Notes: a model not told the origin generated them from the letters alone. A DNA stretch of 8,973 nucleotides from Candidatus Woesearchaeota archaeon (GCA_027083015.1 JALWQS010000014.1:1-8973), one strand, 5' to 3'. Positions 1 through 6,233 are shown, numbered from the stretch's first letter. Numbers and translations are program-made.

Positions 1-224
1 AACCTTAATGGATCAAAGGTCATAAGATGAACCTCAAACAAAAGCTTTGAGGAAAAATCCCTAAGGACAGATTGGAAAACCCTTGCAGAAACAGTCTTAT
101 TATCGACGAACTTACCATCCATAACATCAAGCTGAGCAAGCCTAAAAAGAGAACCAAAAAGCTTAAGCTCCTTGACCAGCTCTTTCTTATCATGCACAAG
201 AATAGCAGGAATAAGCTCAATCAT
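1..224 (-). CDS. rpe: Ribulose-phosphate 3-epimerase family protein, N-terminal part (runs off left edge)
   Basis: This family interconverts ribulose-5-phosphate and xylulose-5-phosphate in the non-oxidative pentose phosphate pathway, in the cytoplasm, on a TIM barrel. The visible 74 residues begin MIELIPAILVHDKKELVKEL, the usual first strand and helix. They continue with LDVMDGKFVDN at about residues 33-43, which is the DVMDG signature, and FEVHLM near residues 64-69, the strand that carries a metal-binding His. The ATG lies one base after the rpiB stop codon, so the two genes are almost certainly cotranscribed and translationally coupled. One thing is odd: the residue two before the Asp of DVMDG is Gln (AQLDVMDG), where characterised epimerases have a metal-ligand His (H-x-DVMDG). 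The C-terminal two thirds are outside the window. The family call is strong from the motifs; the exact substrate is less certain because of the Gln. Confidence 0.85.
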   Translation of the reverse strand, partial: MIELIPAILVHDKKELVKELKLFGSLFRLAQLDVMDGKFVDNKTVSARVFQSVLRDFSSKLLFEVHLMTFDPLR

Positions 225-225
225 C

Positions 226-678
226 CTAATCACACAGCTTAGAAAGTTTTCTTATACGCCGTTTATGGCGGGTCGCACCAGAAAACTCAGTTTTTATGAA
301 AGTCAAGACCTGCTTAACAGCAGCAGCAGGTGCAGTTGAGGAAGGAAAACAAAGAACATTGGCATTCTCATCCTTCCGCGCCATCTTAGCAGTGAAATTA
401 TCATGAGCAAAAGCTGCCCTTATACCTTTGATCTTATTAGCAGCCATAACCATACCAGTACCTGTCCTGCAGAACAAGAGACCAAAAGATCTTCTTTTCT
501 TCTTAACAAGAACCGAAAGCTTCCGTGCAGAATCAGGATAATCATCACCTGCAACCCTGACGGGAGAAACATCTTCAATAACCAATCCTTTATTGAATAA
601 CTGTTTCTTGACCGCTTCCTTAAGACTAAACCCTGCGTGATCAGAACCAAGAACAATAAGAGGATCATCAGTCTTCAT
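226..678 (-). CDS. rpiB: Ribose-5-phosphate isomerase B family protein (RpiB/LacAB)
   Basis: RpiB interconverts ribose-5-phosphate and ribulose-5-phosphate. The 150-residue length is normal for the family. Visible signatures are GSDHAGF at 11-17, DDYPD at 45-49, FCRTGTGMVMAANK at 69-82 with the catalytic Cys at 70, GIRAAF at 85-90, and ARKDENANVL at 100-109. Departures from E. coli RpiB are an Arg after the Cys (normally CGTG), Asp in place of the active-site His (RQHNDTN type), and FPSS in place of FGSR. The ATG at 678 is chosen over upstream in-frame ATGs (up to 717) because an AAGGTGAG Shine-Dalgarno lies about 6 nt before it and because it gives the family's usual N-terminus. The epimerase gene follows after one base, so the pair forms a pentose-phosphate operon. 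The isomerase/sugar-phosphate family is clear. Ribose-5-phosphate as substrate is inferred from the neighbour. Confidence 0.88.
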   Translation of the reverse strand: MKTDDPLIVLGSDHAGFSLKEAVKKQLFNKGLVIEDVSPVRVAGDDYPDSARKLSVLVKKKRRSFGLLFCRTGTGMVMAANKIKGIRAAFAHDNFTAKMARKDENANVLCFPSSTAPAAAVKQVLTFIKTEFSGATRHKRRIRKLSKLCD

Positions 679-755
679 AAACTCACCTTCTGACATTATC
701 ATAAAATAGTCATGCAATACCCAGATAGGAATATCAACAGCAAGAGTTTATATAA
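670..755 (-). promoter_or_regulatory. Promoter and Shine-Dalgarno of the rpiB-rpe operon
   Basis: On the minus strand a TATA-like TTATATAAA sits at about 747-755. Archaeal start sites lie about 25 nt downstream, which predicts transcription from near 725 and a leader of about 47 nt. AAGGTGAG at 684-691 lies a few bases before the ATG at 678 and decides that start. The coordinates span TATA to start region. Confidence 0.5.
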
Positions 756-814
756 TTAACTATGTATAATAATAGTGAAAGAAAACATACAGAACAGAAA
801 TCATGTCAACTAAT

Positions 815-836
815 AAAAAACAAGAAGATAAAAAAT
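815..836 (-). terminator. T-tract terminator after the histone gene
   Basis: Reading the minus strand just past the histone stop, two T6 tracts follow within about 22 nt (complement of A-runs at 830-835 and 815-820). Oligo-T tracts without a strong hairpin are the usual archaeal intrinsic terminator. This would insulate the histone transcript from the rpiB operon. Confidence 0.5.
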
Positions 837-845
837 ACTAGGTAC

Positions 846-1061
846 TTACTTAGCAGCAAGCTTAATATCTTCTTCCTGAACAGTCTTCCTGCCAGCATGC
901 TTGCTAATAGCTGTAGCATGAGTGCCGATCTCTTCAGCAATCTCCCTCAGAATATCAGAGAAAGCGACCTTAGCATCCTCAGAAACCCTCTGAGCACCGG
1001 CATTCTTAAGAATCCTCTCAGCAATCGCAAGCGGAATTACGTGTTCTCTTGTCTTAGGCAT
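846..1061 (-). CDS. Archaeal histone (HMf-like, single histone fold)
   Basis: DNA-wrapping chromatin protein of 71 residues, the normal size for archaeal histones, which dimerise and stack on DNA. The sequence matches the family along its whole length: PLAIAERILKNAGAQRVSED (helix 1, loop 1), then a central helix with ILREIAEEI, then KHAGRKTVQEEDIKLAAK (loop 2, final helix). The residues RKT and the Arg of QRVS correspond to the DNA-contacting loops. There is no tail or fusion. It is transcribed alone: a T-rich terminator follows and its own promoter precedes. A GGGGG tract lies 7 nt before the ATG. The TATA-like TTTAAAAAA centred 24 nt upstream instead suggests a leaderless or nearly leaderless mRNA. 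Identification is very secure; which start-site mode operates is open. Confidence 0.97.
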   Translation of the reverse strand: MPKTREHVIPLAIAERILKNAGAQRVSEDAKVAFSDILREIAEEIGTHATAISKHAGRKTVQEEDIKLAAK

Positions 1062-1078
1062 ATTATAACCCCCTTATT

Positions 1079-1165
1079 CTTTTTTAAACCGATAATCTTT
1101 GGAAATAAAATTTCAAATCCTTTTAAAAATCAATCCAGTTTAAGTATTTAATATTATCGGTTTTT
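1079..1165 (-). promoter_or_regulatory. Histone promoter bracketed by an 11-bp inverted repeat
   Basis: AAACCGATAAT at 1086-1096 and its exact reverse complement ATTATCGGTTT at 1153-1163 flank a 56-nt AT-rich spacer. The near arm merges into the TATA-like TTTAAAAAA (1080-1088, minus strand) and so covers the BRE/TATA position. A second TATA candidate, ATTTTTAAAAGG, lies in the spacer at 1119-1130. The placement resembles paired operator sites for a regulator, or histone autoregulation; that role is inference. Confidence 0.5.
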
Positions 1166-1262
1166 TAGGTTCTAAAAGGTCAAATACTGCCAGAAATCAA
1201 GCGTCCTAAACTAATAAGCAAAGCTAAAGCTATATCTTGATTATTCGGTAGAATAGAAGAAA

Positions 1263-1379
1263 TTACTTGGAGCGTATCCTTCTTCGTTTTTCCTTACGCA
1301 TCCTTTTACGTTGCCATTTCCAGCGCATCTGGCCGGCTTTTTTCCAACGCCTGCTTGACCTTTTCAATTTATTCTTCAC
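1263..1379 (-). CDS. rpl41e: 50S ribosomal protein L41e
   Basis: A 38-codon gene for a tiny, extremely basic protein of the large ribosomal subunit. About 21 of 38 residues are Lys or Arg. The core RRWKKAGQMRWKWQRKRMRK (residues 10-29) carries the W-K-K-x-G-x-MRWKW pattern that I recall from Thermococcales L41e, and the end is RRRIRSK. The GTG at 1379 is chosen because an in-frame stop lies two codons upstream and the Trp/Lys-rich N-terminal segment belongs to the family. A shorter start at the internal ATG (1328) would lose the conserved RRWKK part. A TATA-like CTTTTAAAAA at 1411-1420 sits at the right distance for a short leader. The gene stands between histone and rhomboid with its own promoter. 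It would be missed by gene callers that ignore very short frames. Confidence 0.82.
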   Translation of the reverse strand: MKNKLKRSSRRWKKAGQMRWKWQRKRMRKEKRRRIRSK

Positions 1380-1410
1380 AGCCTACAAAGCTGCTAATTA
1401 ACCTCAGTAG

Positions 1411-1420
1411 TTTTTAAAAG
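1411..1420 (-). promoter_or_regulatory. TATA box of the L41e gene
   Basis: CTTTTAAAAA on the minus strand, centred about 37 nt before the GTG start. It predicts a transcript with a leader of roughly 10-12 nt. Confidence 0.45.
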
Positions 1421-1491
1421 ATAGGATAAAGCTATTTAGCTTTAAACAAACCAAAATAGAGGAATCAAGAGGGGTTTAATAAAAGTTTGGG

Positions 1492-2310
1492 TTAAAAATG
1501 GTTCTTAAGCAAAAGAAACCAAAGGAGAGCTGCAAGAGCAAGAATTATAGCATTGATCATCAACCCCTTAAGCATCTTCTGACGGTCTTCAACACCGATA
1601 AGCCACATAGTCACAGCCACAGAGATAAAACCACCAAGATGTGCAAGATGACCAATACCATCTTCAACAGGATTGATGATACCAGTAATGTCAGACCAAA
1701 TAGCGAGCCAACCAGCAACCATGATAGGCAAAGGGACGATCAATTCATAAGTGATGTAAAAAGGATGAACAAGAATAGCCGCAGCAACAAGACCCATGAT
1801 CGCGCCTGAAGCACCAAGACCAGGAGTGTTATCCTGCATGATAAACAAATGAACCAGATCAGTAAAAACTCCAGAGATGACCAAAGCACCAAAATAAACA
1901 CCCGCAGTCTTAGCAGAACCAAGCTTCTGTTCAACAGCACGCCCAAAAATAAAGAGTGCTAACATGTTCCAACCAAGATGAGGGATACCCGCATGAAGAA
2001 AACCAGCAGTTATGATAGTGTAAAACTTAGAACTAAGAATGTCAGAAGGAGCATTGATAAGAGAATTCACCAGTGCATCACTGAAGAAAAAGATGCTGAT
2101 AAAAAAGATCAATGTGTTAAGCAGGATCATGAAAAAAGTAAACTTAGCCTCGACAATAAACTTCCAGATCTCAACTAGCGGTACGAGAAGCTCTTTAAGA
2201 TCACGCTTCCTAAAGATAATCAATATTAAAATAAAAGGTAACTTTAAGAGTTCCAGAAGAAGAGACCAAAGAAAACGAGATTCAGACCTAATATCAGATT
2301 CATCAGACAT
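1492..2310 (-). CDS. Rhomboid family intramembrane serine protease
   Basis: Rhomboids cut transmembrane helices of other proteins inside the membrane with a Ser-His dyad. This 272-residue protein has the full signature: HLGWN at 111-115 (the conserved H-x3-N pair of the oxyanion region), GLGASGA at 164-170 with nucleophile Ser168, and HLAHLGGF at 221-228 with catalytic His224. Hydrophobic spans include about 55-77, 95-120, 136-158, 164-190, 192-212, 224-240 and 250-268. The N-terminal 50 residues have a short hydrophobic stretch (19-33) followed by the basic RKRDLKE. The end is LLLKNHF, with no soluble C-terminal domain. A TATA box 26 nt before the ATG implies a leaderless mRNA. The 88-nt repeat begins only 3-4 nt beyond that TATA box. 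Catalytic residues are intact, so an active protease is expected; the substrate is unknown. Confidence 0.93.
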   Translation of the reverse strand: MSDESDIRSESRFLWSLLLELLKLPFILILIIFRKRDLKELLVPLVEIWKFIVEAKFTFFMILLNTLIFFISIFFFSDALVNSLINAPSDILSSKFYTIITAGFLHAGIPHLGWNMLALFIFGRAVEQKLGSAKTAGVYFGALVISGVFTDLVHLFIMQDNTPGLGASGAIMGLVAAAILVHPFYITYELIVPLPIMVAGWLAIWSDITGIINPVEDGIGHLAHLGGFISVAVTMWLIGVEDRQKMLKGLMINAIILALAALLWFLLLKNHF

Positions 2311-2332
2311 AAAAAAGAAAACAAGGTTATCA

Positions 2333-2341
2333 TTTATAAAT
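2333..2341 (-). promoter_or_regulatory. TATA box of the rhomboid gene (leaderless)
   Basis: TATTTATAAA-like sequence centred about 26 nt from the rhomboid ATG. No Shine-Dalgarno precedes the ATG (CTTTTTT), in line with leaderless initiation. The repeat copy at 2344 abuts this box. Confidence 0.5.
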
Positions 2342-2343
2342 AT

Positions 2344-2431
2344 TTATTGAAAATTTCGTTAGAGATCTGCAAGGAGTTTAATACCCCGACCTTTAGGTCG
2401 GGAATAGACCCGAGTGGCGAGTTTTTGTTAT
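2344..2431 (+). repeat. 88-nt dispersed repeat, copy 1
   Basis: One of three same-length, same-orientation copies; it differs from each of the others at 5 positions. It starts TTATTGAAAAT and ends GAGTTTTTGTTAT. Two hairpins can form. The first is near the 5' side with loop GTTA (stem weakened here by one mismatch and one G-U). The second is CCCGACC-TTTA-GGTCGGG with a 7-bp perfect stem. It lies between the rhomboid promoter and the 3' end of tldD. Confidence 0.9.
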
Positions 2432-2461
2432 CTACCAGTTTACCCGTCTTAAGAAAACGAC

Positions 2462-4036
2462 TTAAGGTTTGCTTTGAACATTTATCGATTTGATAAAACA
2501 AGCAGGACCACGCTCAACAACATCAACATTCCCAGACCTTATATCACCACAAGCACTATACACTGTCTTAACATCAGAACCCAAAGCCACGATGCGCTTA
2601 AAGAACTCATAAGGAGAATCAACAATAACAAAATTAGACACCGGTTCGCCAAGACCCTCCTGATCAGGATAGACCTTGAAAGCATAAAGAGGCTCAATAA
2701 TAAACCTGCCGGAAGCAGGATCATCAGCAACCCAATCCGCATCATCAGAACCAGAAGAACCCTTAACAACATAAAGCCCGAACTCCTTATTATTCTTACG
2801 GCAATAATCCTTCAAAAGCTCAAGAAGCTCATCATCAGGAGTGGGATTAGAAGTAAGAAGCTCAACATTAAAGATCCTGGGTTCATAATCAGTCTCTTCA
2901 TCAGTGAAAAATTCCTTACGAGAATGACCATTGGATCGGGTCCTGTAAAAACCCGCCGAGTTTCGCGTGTGTAAAGGCTGGACAAAACGACCATTCTCAA
3001 CCATGACAACACGCTGGACAAGACAACCCTCATCGTCAAACTTAGGCTCATAAGGAATAACAGTCGGGTCATCAATGATGGAGACGTGTTCGGGAAGAAT
3101 CTTTTTACCTAACTTATTAAACCAGACAGTGTTCCTGCCTTCTTTCCAACGCTCAGCAGAAGCCAGATGCGCAGCAAAAGGTTCGTGAATACCAGTCAAA
3201 GTAGTGTAAGGATCAAGAATGGCAGGGTAATTTCCGCTCTCAATAGTTTCAGACTCTACAAAAGCTTCAAAATCGTCGTCGAACTCGTCAAGAACACGCT
3301 CAAGCATAAAATAAGCCTGACGCCAATTCGTAGGCCTGAGAACTGATGACCAATCAGCAACAAAACCTTTCTTGTGCTTAAGGCGGACATTTAATACTAT
3401 CTCTCTCACAAGACGATTATCCCTGATCTGACGACCCTGACTATCAACAAAACGACGAAAAGTCCTGCTGGAAGAAAGAGAAGCCTCAGTATTCTGTACA
3501 TAAGTGCTACTGACCCAGACCTTATCAGTCCATTGAAGGATAAGTCTCTTAAGACCCGTAGGAATGTCAGGATTCTTGATCCTCTGTTCAAGAACAGGCT
3601 CATAAACATCATCATTAGAAAGATGCACAAACTGTTTTCTCTGATCGATAGGTCTTGACTCAAGAGAAGCCTTAGCTACATTAGTCAAGTAATCAGCAAA
3701 AGCCTTATCGATAACTTCAGGAAAGTTAGATTCCAAAGCCCAGTTTAACCGACTCACTTTACGGGGAATCTCAGGAATATCTAATGTGTAAGAACCAAAA
3801 CCCTGAGTAGACCTTCCGACAAGAACGCGCATAGAAGCACAAGCCTCCCTGAAGATACCATCAACACCGTTCTGGACACCATCAAGAAAAGAAACATGCT
3901 TCGTATCCCTCTCAAGATAAGTAGCAGAAATGTACTTAGGCTTTTCAGAATGATTGCGAAAAACACGAACTTTCTTCTGCTGCTGCATCCACTTAGCAAC
4001 CTGGTCGATCATGACCTCCAGAAACTTATCCGCCAT
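2462..4036 (-). CDS. tldD: TldD-type (TldD/PmbA family) zinc metalloprotease
   Basis: TldD is the catalytic subunit of the TldD/TldE peptidase, known for degrading unfolded peptides and maturing some RiPP antibiotics in bacteria. This 524-residue protein has HEPFAAH at 284-290, which is the HExxxH zinc motif. It then has KLGKKILPEHVSIIDDPT (308-325), FDDEG near 333-337 and a VMVENGRFVQPLHTRNSA block, all typical of the family. The C-terminal YSACGDIRSGNVDVVERGP carries Cys496, matching the third zinc ligand. The ATG at 4036 is preferred to the frame's first ATG (4099) because the upstream 21 codons overlap the TATA region (4074-4082) and are not family-like. It is longer than E. coli TldD (about 480), with an insertion-rich middle. 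No TldE partner gene is visible here. Zinc ligands are intact, so activity is likely; substrates are unknown. Confidence 0.88.
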   Translation of the reverse strand: MADKFLEVMIDQVAKWMQQQKKVRVFRNHSEKPKYISATYLERDTKHVSFLDGVQNGVDGIFREACASMRVLVGRSTQGFGSYTLDIPEIPRKVSRLNWALESNFPEVIDKAFADYLTNVAKASLESRPIDQRKQFVHLSNDDVYEPVLEQRIKNPDIPTGLKRLILQWTDKVWVSSTYVQNTEASLSSSRTFRRFVDSQGRQIRDNRLVREIVLNVRLKHKKGFVADWSSVLRPTNWRQAYFMLERVLDEFDDDFEAFVESETIESGNYPAILDPYTTLTGIHEPFAAHLASAERWKEGRNTVWFNKLGKKILPEHVSIIDDPTVIPYEPKFDDEGCLVQRVVMVENGRFVQPLHTRNSAGFYRTRSNGHSRKEFFTDEETDYEPRIFNVELLTSNPTPDDELLELLKDYCRKNNKEFGLYVVKGSSGSDDADWVADDPASGRFIIEPLYAFKVYPDQEGLGEPVSNFVIVDSPYEFFKRIVALGSDVKTVYSACGDIRSGNVDVVERGPACFIKSINVQSKP

Positions 4037-4073
4037 ATTATTCCAACACCCAAAACTCAAGAGGCTGGCAGAG

Positions 4074-4082
4074 TATATAAAT
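4074..4082 (-). promoter_or_regulatory. TATA box of the tldD gene
   Basis: ATTTATATA on the minus strand, centred about 42 nt from the ATG at 4036. It predicts a leader of about 16 nt with a G-rich stretch (GGGTGTTGG) that could act as a weak ribosome site. Confidence 0.45.
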
Positions 4083-4089
4083 TTTTTCA

Positions 4090-4140
4090 GAAAAAACAAG
4101 CATCAGTAACTCGTGTCACTCGTCATCAAACAGGGATGAC
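4090..4140 (-). terminator. Hairpin plus T-tract after the TctA-like permease
   Basis: Just past the permease stop, the minus strand has GTCATC-CCTGTTT-GATGAC (4122-4140, 6-bp stem). About 25 nt further on is a GTTTTTT tract (4091-4097). Archaeal polymerase stops at such T-tracts; the hairpin may be incidental. The tract lies immediately upstream of the tldD TATA box, separating the two units. Confidence 0.4.
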
Positions 4141-4144
4141 AATC

Positions 4145-5353
4145 TTAAAGTATGAAGAAGAAGATTACGGGAACAATAAGACAACCCATAAGAAAATTCT
4201 TACCAACACCAAGTTGTGAAGCCAACAAGCCGACAGCAGAAGAAACAAAAAGGATCAGCAGACCCGCAAGACCATCAAAAATAAAAGTCAGGATAGTGAC
4301 AAAAAGCATTATAGAAACGATAATCTTAGCATAATCAAACTTAGAGATAAGAACAGCAAAGCGCCGGGAGAAAAAAAGTGCAAGAACAGAAGCTATGCCT
4401 CCAACGATGAGAGCCAAGAACAAGAACAAAAAGAGATCAGAAAAAGAGACCGAACCGATAAGATCCTTCACGACAACAATCGCACCATTACGAGCTTTGT
4501 CCAAAGCATAAGCAGTGCCGATAGAGACCAACATATTAGCAGTATTGATACCTCCGACCAGGCAAAGAAAACCCTCATCACCAATCTTACCAACAAACTG
4601 AGAAGCGACAACTGCAGCCTGACCGGAACCAAAACCCGGAAGAAAACCAGCAACAAGACCCATAAAAGTAGAGGCAGAAACAGCCCTGAACGTATTCCTT
4701 TCGGAAAGAGATAAAGGCGCGGACTTCTGGACAGGAACCTCAGCCTTATCGAACAAAGAAGTCAAAAGGATGGATATGCCGAACAGACCAGAAAGAAGGG
4801 GAAACAAAGGCTGATCAATACCGGGAAGGTCGAGGACGACAATACCAAGGATGCCGGCTGTAAGAAACATAAGAAAAGAATAAAGGATCTTCCTAAGACT
4901 CTTCTCCTTAAGGATCATAAAAAGCATGATAAGAACAAGCAAGTAACCGATATAAGAACTTAAGAAAGGATGAACAAACCTCATAAAAAACACGAACAAA
5001 GGAAAAAGCGCAAGACCCAAAAGCAAAGAACCCAAAGAACCGATAACAGTATAGACAACAGCATTATGACCAAGACCCTGAAGAAGAAGACGATGACCAG
5101 GCAAAACATTAAGAGACTGAGAAGAATCAGGAGCACCAAGAAACACACCAGGGATAGAATCAAGAAACGAATGCGTGATAGCCAAAGCAATGATAAAACA
5201 AGCAAGAACCAAAGGAGAAACATAAACAAGAAAAAAAGAAGAAACACTCAATATTAAAACACCGACAAGATTAACATGAATACCGGGAATCAGGCCTGTT
5301 ATGATGCCGGCATTCACACCAATGACTATCGCGATCAAGATTTCCCAAAACAT
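4145..5353 (-). CDS. TctA-family (tripartite tricarboxylate transporter-type) membrane permease
   Basis: Integral membrane protein of 402 residues, almost entirely hydrophobic with about 10-12 predicted spans. It has the twin signature of the TctA permease fold: GLIPGIHVNLVG at 20-31 and GFLPGFGSGQAAVVAS at 236-251, one per inverted half. It also has the GAPDSSQSLNVLPGHRLL segment at 73-90, where the family has its conserved PGH. The halves are joined by a short polar stretch (203-220). Classical TctA works with TctB and a periplasmic binding protein TctC; neither is in the window. Archaeal members commonly occur alone, so tricarboxylate as substrate should not be assumed. A TATA box (5375-5384) about 26 nt before the ATG indicates a leaderless mRNA. 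The family call is firm, substrate unknown. Confidence 0.85.
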   Translation of the reverse strand: MFWEILIAIVIGVNAGIITGLIPGIHVNLVGVLILSVSSFFLVYVSPLVLACFIIALAITHSFLDSIPGVFLGAPDSSQSLNVLPGHRLLLQGLGHNAVVYTVIGSLGSLLLGLALFPLFVFFMRFVHPFLSSYIGYLLVLIMLFMILKEKSLRKILYSFLMFLTAGILGIVVLDLPGIDQPLFPLLSGLFGISILLTSLFDKAEVPVQKSAPLSLSERNTFRAVSASTFMGLVAGFLPGFGSGQAAVVASQFVGKIGDEGFLCLVGGINTANMLVSIGTAYALDKARNGAIVVVKDLIGSVSFSDLFLFLFLALIVGGIASVLALFFSRRFAVLISKFDYAKIIVSIMLFVTILTFIFDGLAGLLILFVSSAVGLLASQLGVGKNFLMGCLIVPVIFFFIL

Positions 5354-5374
5354 GACTTATTAATAGCTTTTTAG

Positions 5375-5384
5375 GTTTATAACT
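5375..5384 (-). promoter_or_regulatory. TATA box of the TctA-like permease gene (leaderless)
   Basis: AGTTATAAAC on the minus strand, centred 26 nt before the ATG at 5353, with no Shine-Dalgarno between. The rest of the 139-nt gap up to 5492 has no gene I can support. Confidence 0.5.
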
Positions 5385-5492
5385 TTCTCGACGTTAAAAC
5401 CGGAGATGTTGCGGAAGAGTCGGAATTATGATGTGTGATCCGGATAATCCACAATCCACGATACAAATAATACATATCTATCTGAAGAATAT

Positions 5493-5768
5493 CTAAAAGA
5501 GACTTACGACGTAGATATATTCAAGCTCCTCGTCACAGTTATTGACAACATTATGCTTGGTATTCTCCCTGATAAAGATAGTGCTTCCCTGGGAAAGCTC
5601 AATAATCCTGTCTTCTTTATGCACAGTAGCAGTTCCGCGCATGATAATAAGCAATTCTTCGCGTTTATCAGTAACGTGCTGGCCTACAGACTCGCCAGGA
5701 GCAAGAACTACGCGACCACTCTTCAGGACCTGGCTTACAGGAGGTCGCAATAAAGATTCAGTATCCAT
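5493..5768 (-). CDS. Small single-domain cupin protein
   Basis: A 91-residue single cupin barrel. Cupin motif 1 is seen as PGESVGQHVTDKREELLIIMRG (24-45), written here as its key residues: Gly26, His31, Glu37/38 and Gly45. Only one of the usual two His of H-x-H is present (HVT). Motif 2 is GSTIFIRENTKHNVVN (61-76) with the conserved His72 and Asn76. The metal site may therefore be incomplete or use other ligands. Many such stand-alone cupins resemble the C-terminal domain of mannose-6-phosphate isomerase/guanylyltransferase, or bind small ligands; no specific activity can be assigned. The ATG at 5768 is chosen over 5786 because AAGGTGAT lies right before it. The start is 14 nt after the upstream gene's stop, so the two form an operon. 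Confidence 0.82.
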   Translation of the reverse strand: MDTESLLRPPVSQVLKSGRVVLAPGESVGQHVTDKREELLIIMRGTATVHKEDRIIELSQGSTIFIRENTKHNVVNNCDEELEYIYVVSLF

Positions 5769-5782
5769 AATATCACCTTCTT

Positions 5783-6211
5783 TCAATCAAAATAGTCCTC
5801 GAACTGAAAATTAGCAGAACGACGCCTGCGATAATCGCAATTACCATCTTCCTCAATAACATTAGCGTTCATAAAACCCCTAAACCTGTTGATAAGATAA
5901 GTACAATCAGAACAACGACGAAAACTAGAACCAATATCAACAGAGAACTCCTTATCGCTCAACCTGTTAAGTTTTGTAGGAGCTTCACAACGACGAGCAA
6001 ACGCTTCATAGATCGTTGAGATAAACCTCACATCCGAGACCTTGTCAGAAACAGTAAGATGAAGAGTGCAGGACTTAGGAGGCCGGACAGAAATAACCTC
6101 TTTACGGATCTTCATACAGACAGTATTTTTCATACGGCTCTGCTCTTCCACTTTTTGTTTAGCAAGCTTATCAGGAAGCTTGATGCTGCCGTCAGGATTG
6201 AATTCTATCAT
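5783..6211 (-). CDS. Conserved archaeal protein of unknown function with CxxC motif
   Basis: 142 residues, no function recognised. It begins MIEFNPDGSIKLP and ends with the acidic-aromatic FQFEDYFD; I recall similar proteins in DPANN genomes, which a search could confirm. Cysteines at 32, 48, 75, 100, 103 and 124 include RRCSDCTYLINRFR (98-111), a plausible half metal site. The predicted fold is mixed alpha/beta and soluble, with no signal or membrane span. The ATG at 6211 is chosen although the frame stays open to 6391: the extra 60 codons would read through the 88-nt repeat and across the promoter. A TATA box lies 27 nt upstream of 6211, so the mRNA is leaderless. It is the first gene of an operon with the cupin. 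The basic clusters (RRC, RRRRS) could mean nucleic-acid contact, but that is a guess. Confidence 0.85.
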   Translation of the reverse strand: MIEFNPDGSIKLPDKLAKQKVEEQSRMKNTVCMKIRKEVISVRPPKSCTLHLTVSDKVSDVRFISTIYEAFARRCEAPTKLNRLSDKEFSVDIGSSFRRCSDCTYLINRFRGFMNANVIEEDGNCDYRRRRSANFQFEDYFD

Positions 6212-6233
6212 GAAGCGATATGCCGGGAGGGAC

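Noticed and set aside
2474..2974. Plus-strand open frame of 166 codons inside tldD
   Set aside because: It is fully antisense to a well-supported gene and lacks domain signals; the composition is what the complement of a Leu/Val-rich gene gives.
4083..4097. Perfect short inverted repeat TTTTTTC/AG/AAAAAA-type as an operator
   Set aside because: It is low-complexity A/T and better explained as the T-tract of a terminator next to a TATA box.
5425..5490. Possible C/D box sRNA (ATGATG at 5428-5433, CTGA at 5482-5485)
   Set aside because: The boxes are short and common, no convincing D'/C' pair or terminal stem is seen, so chance is the better explanation.
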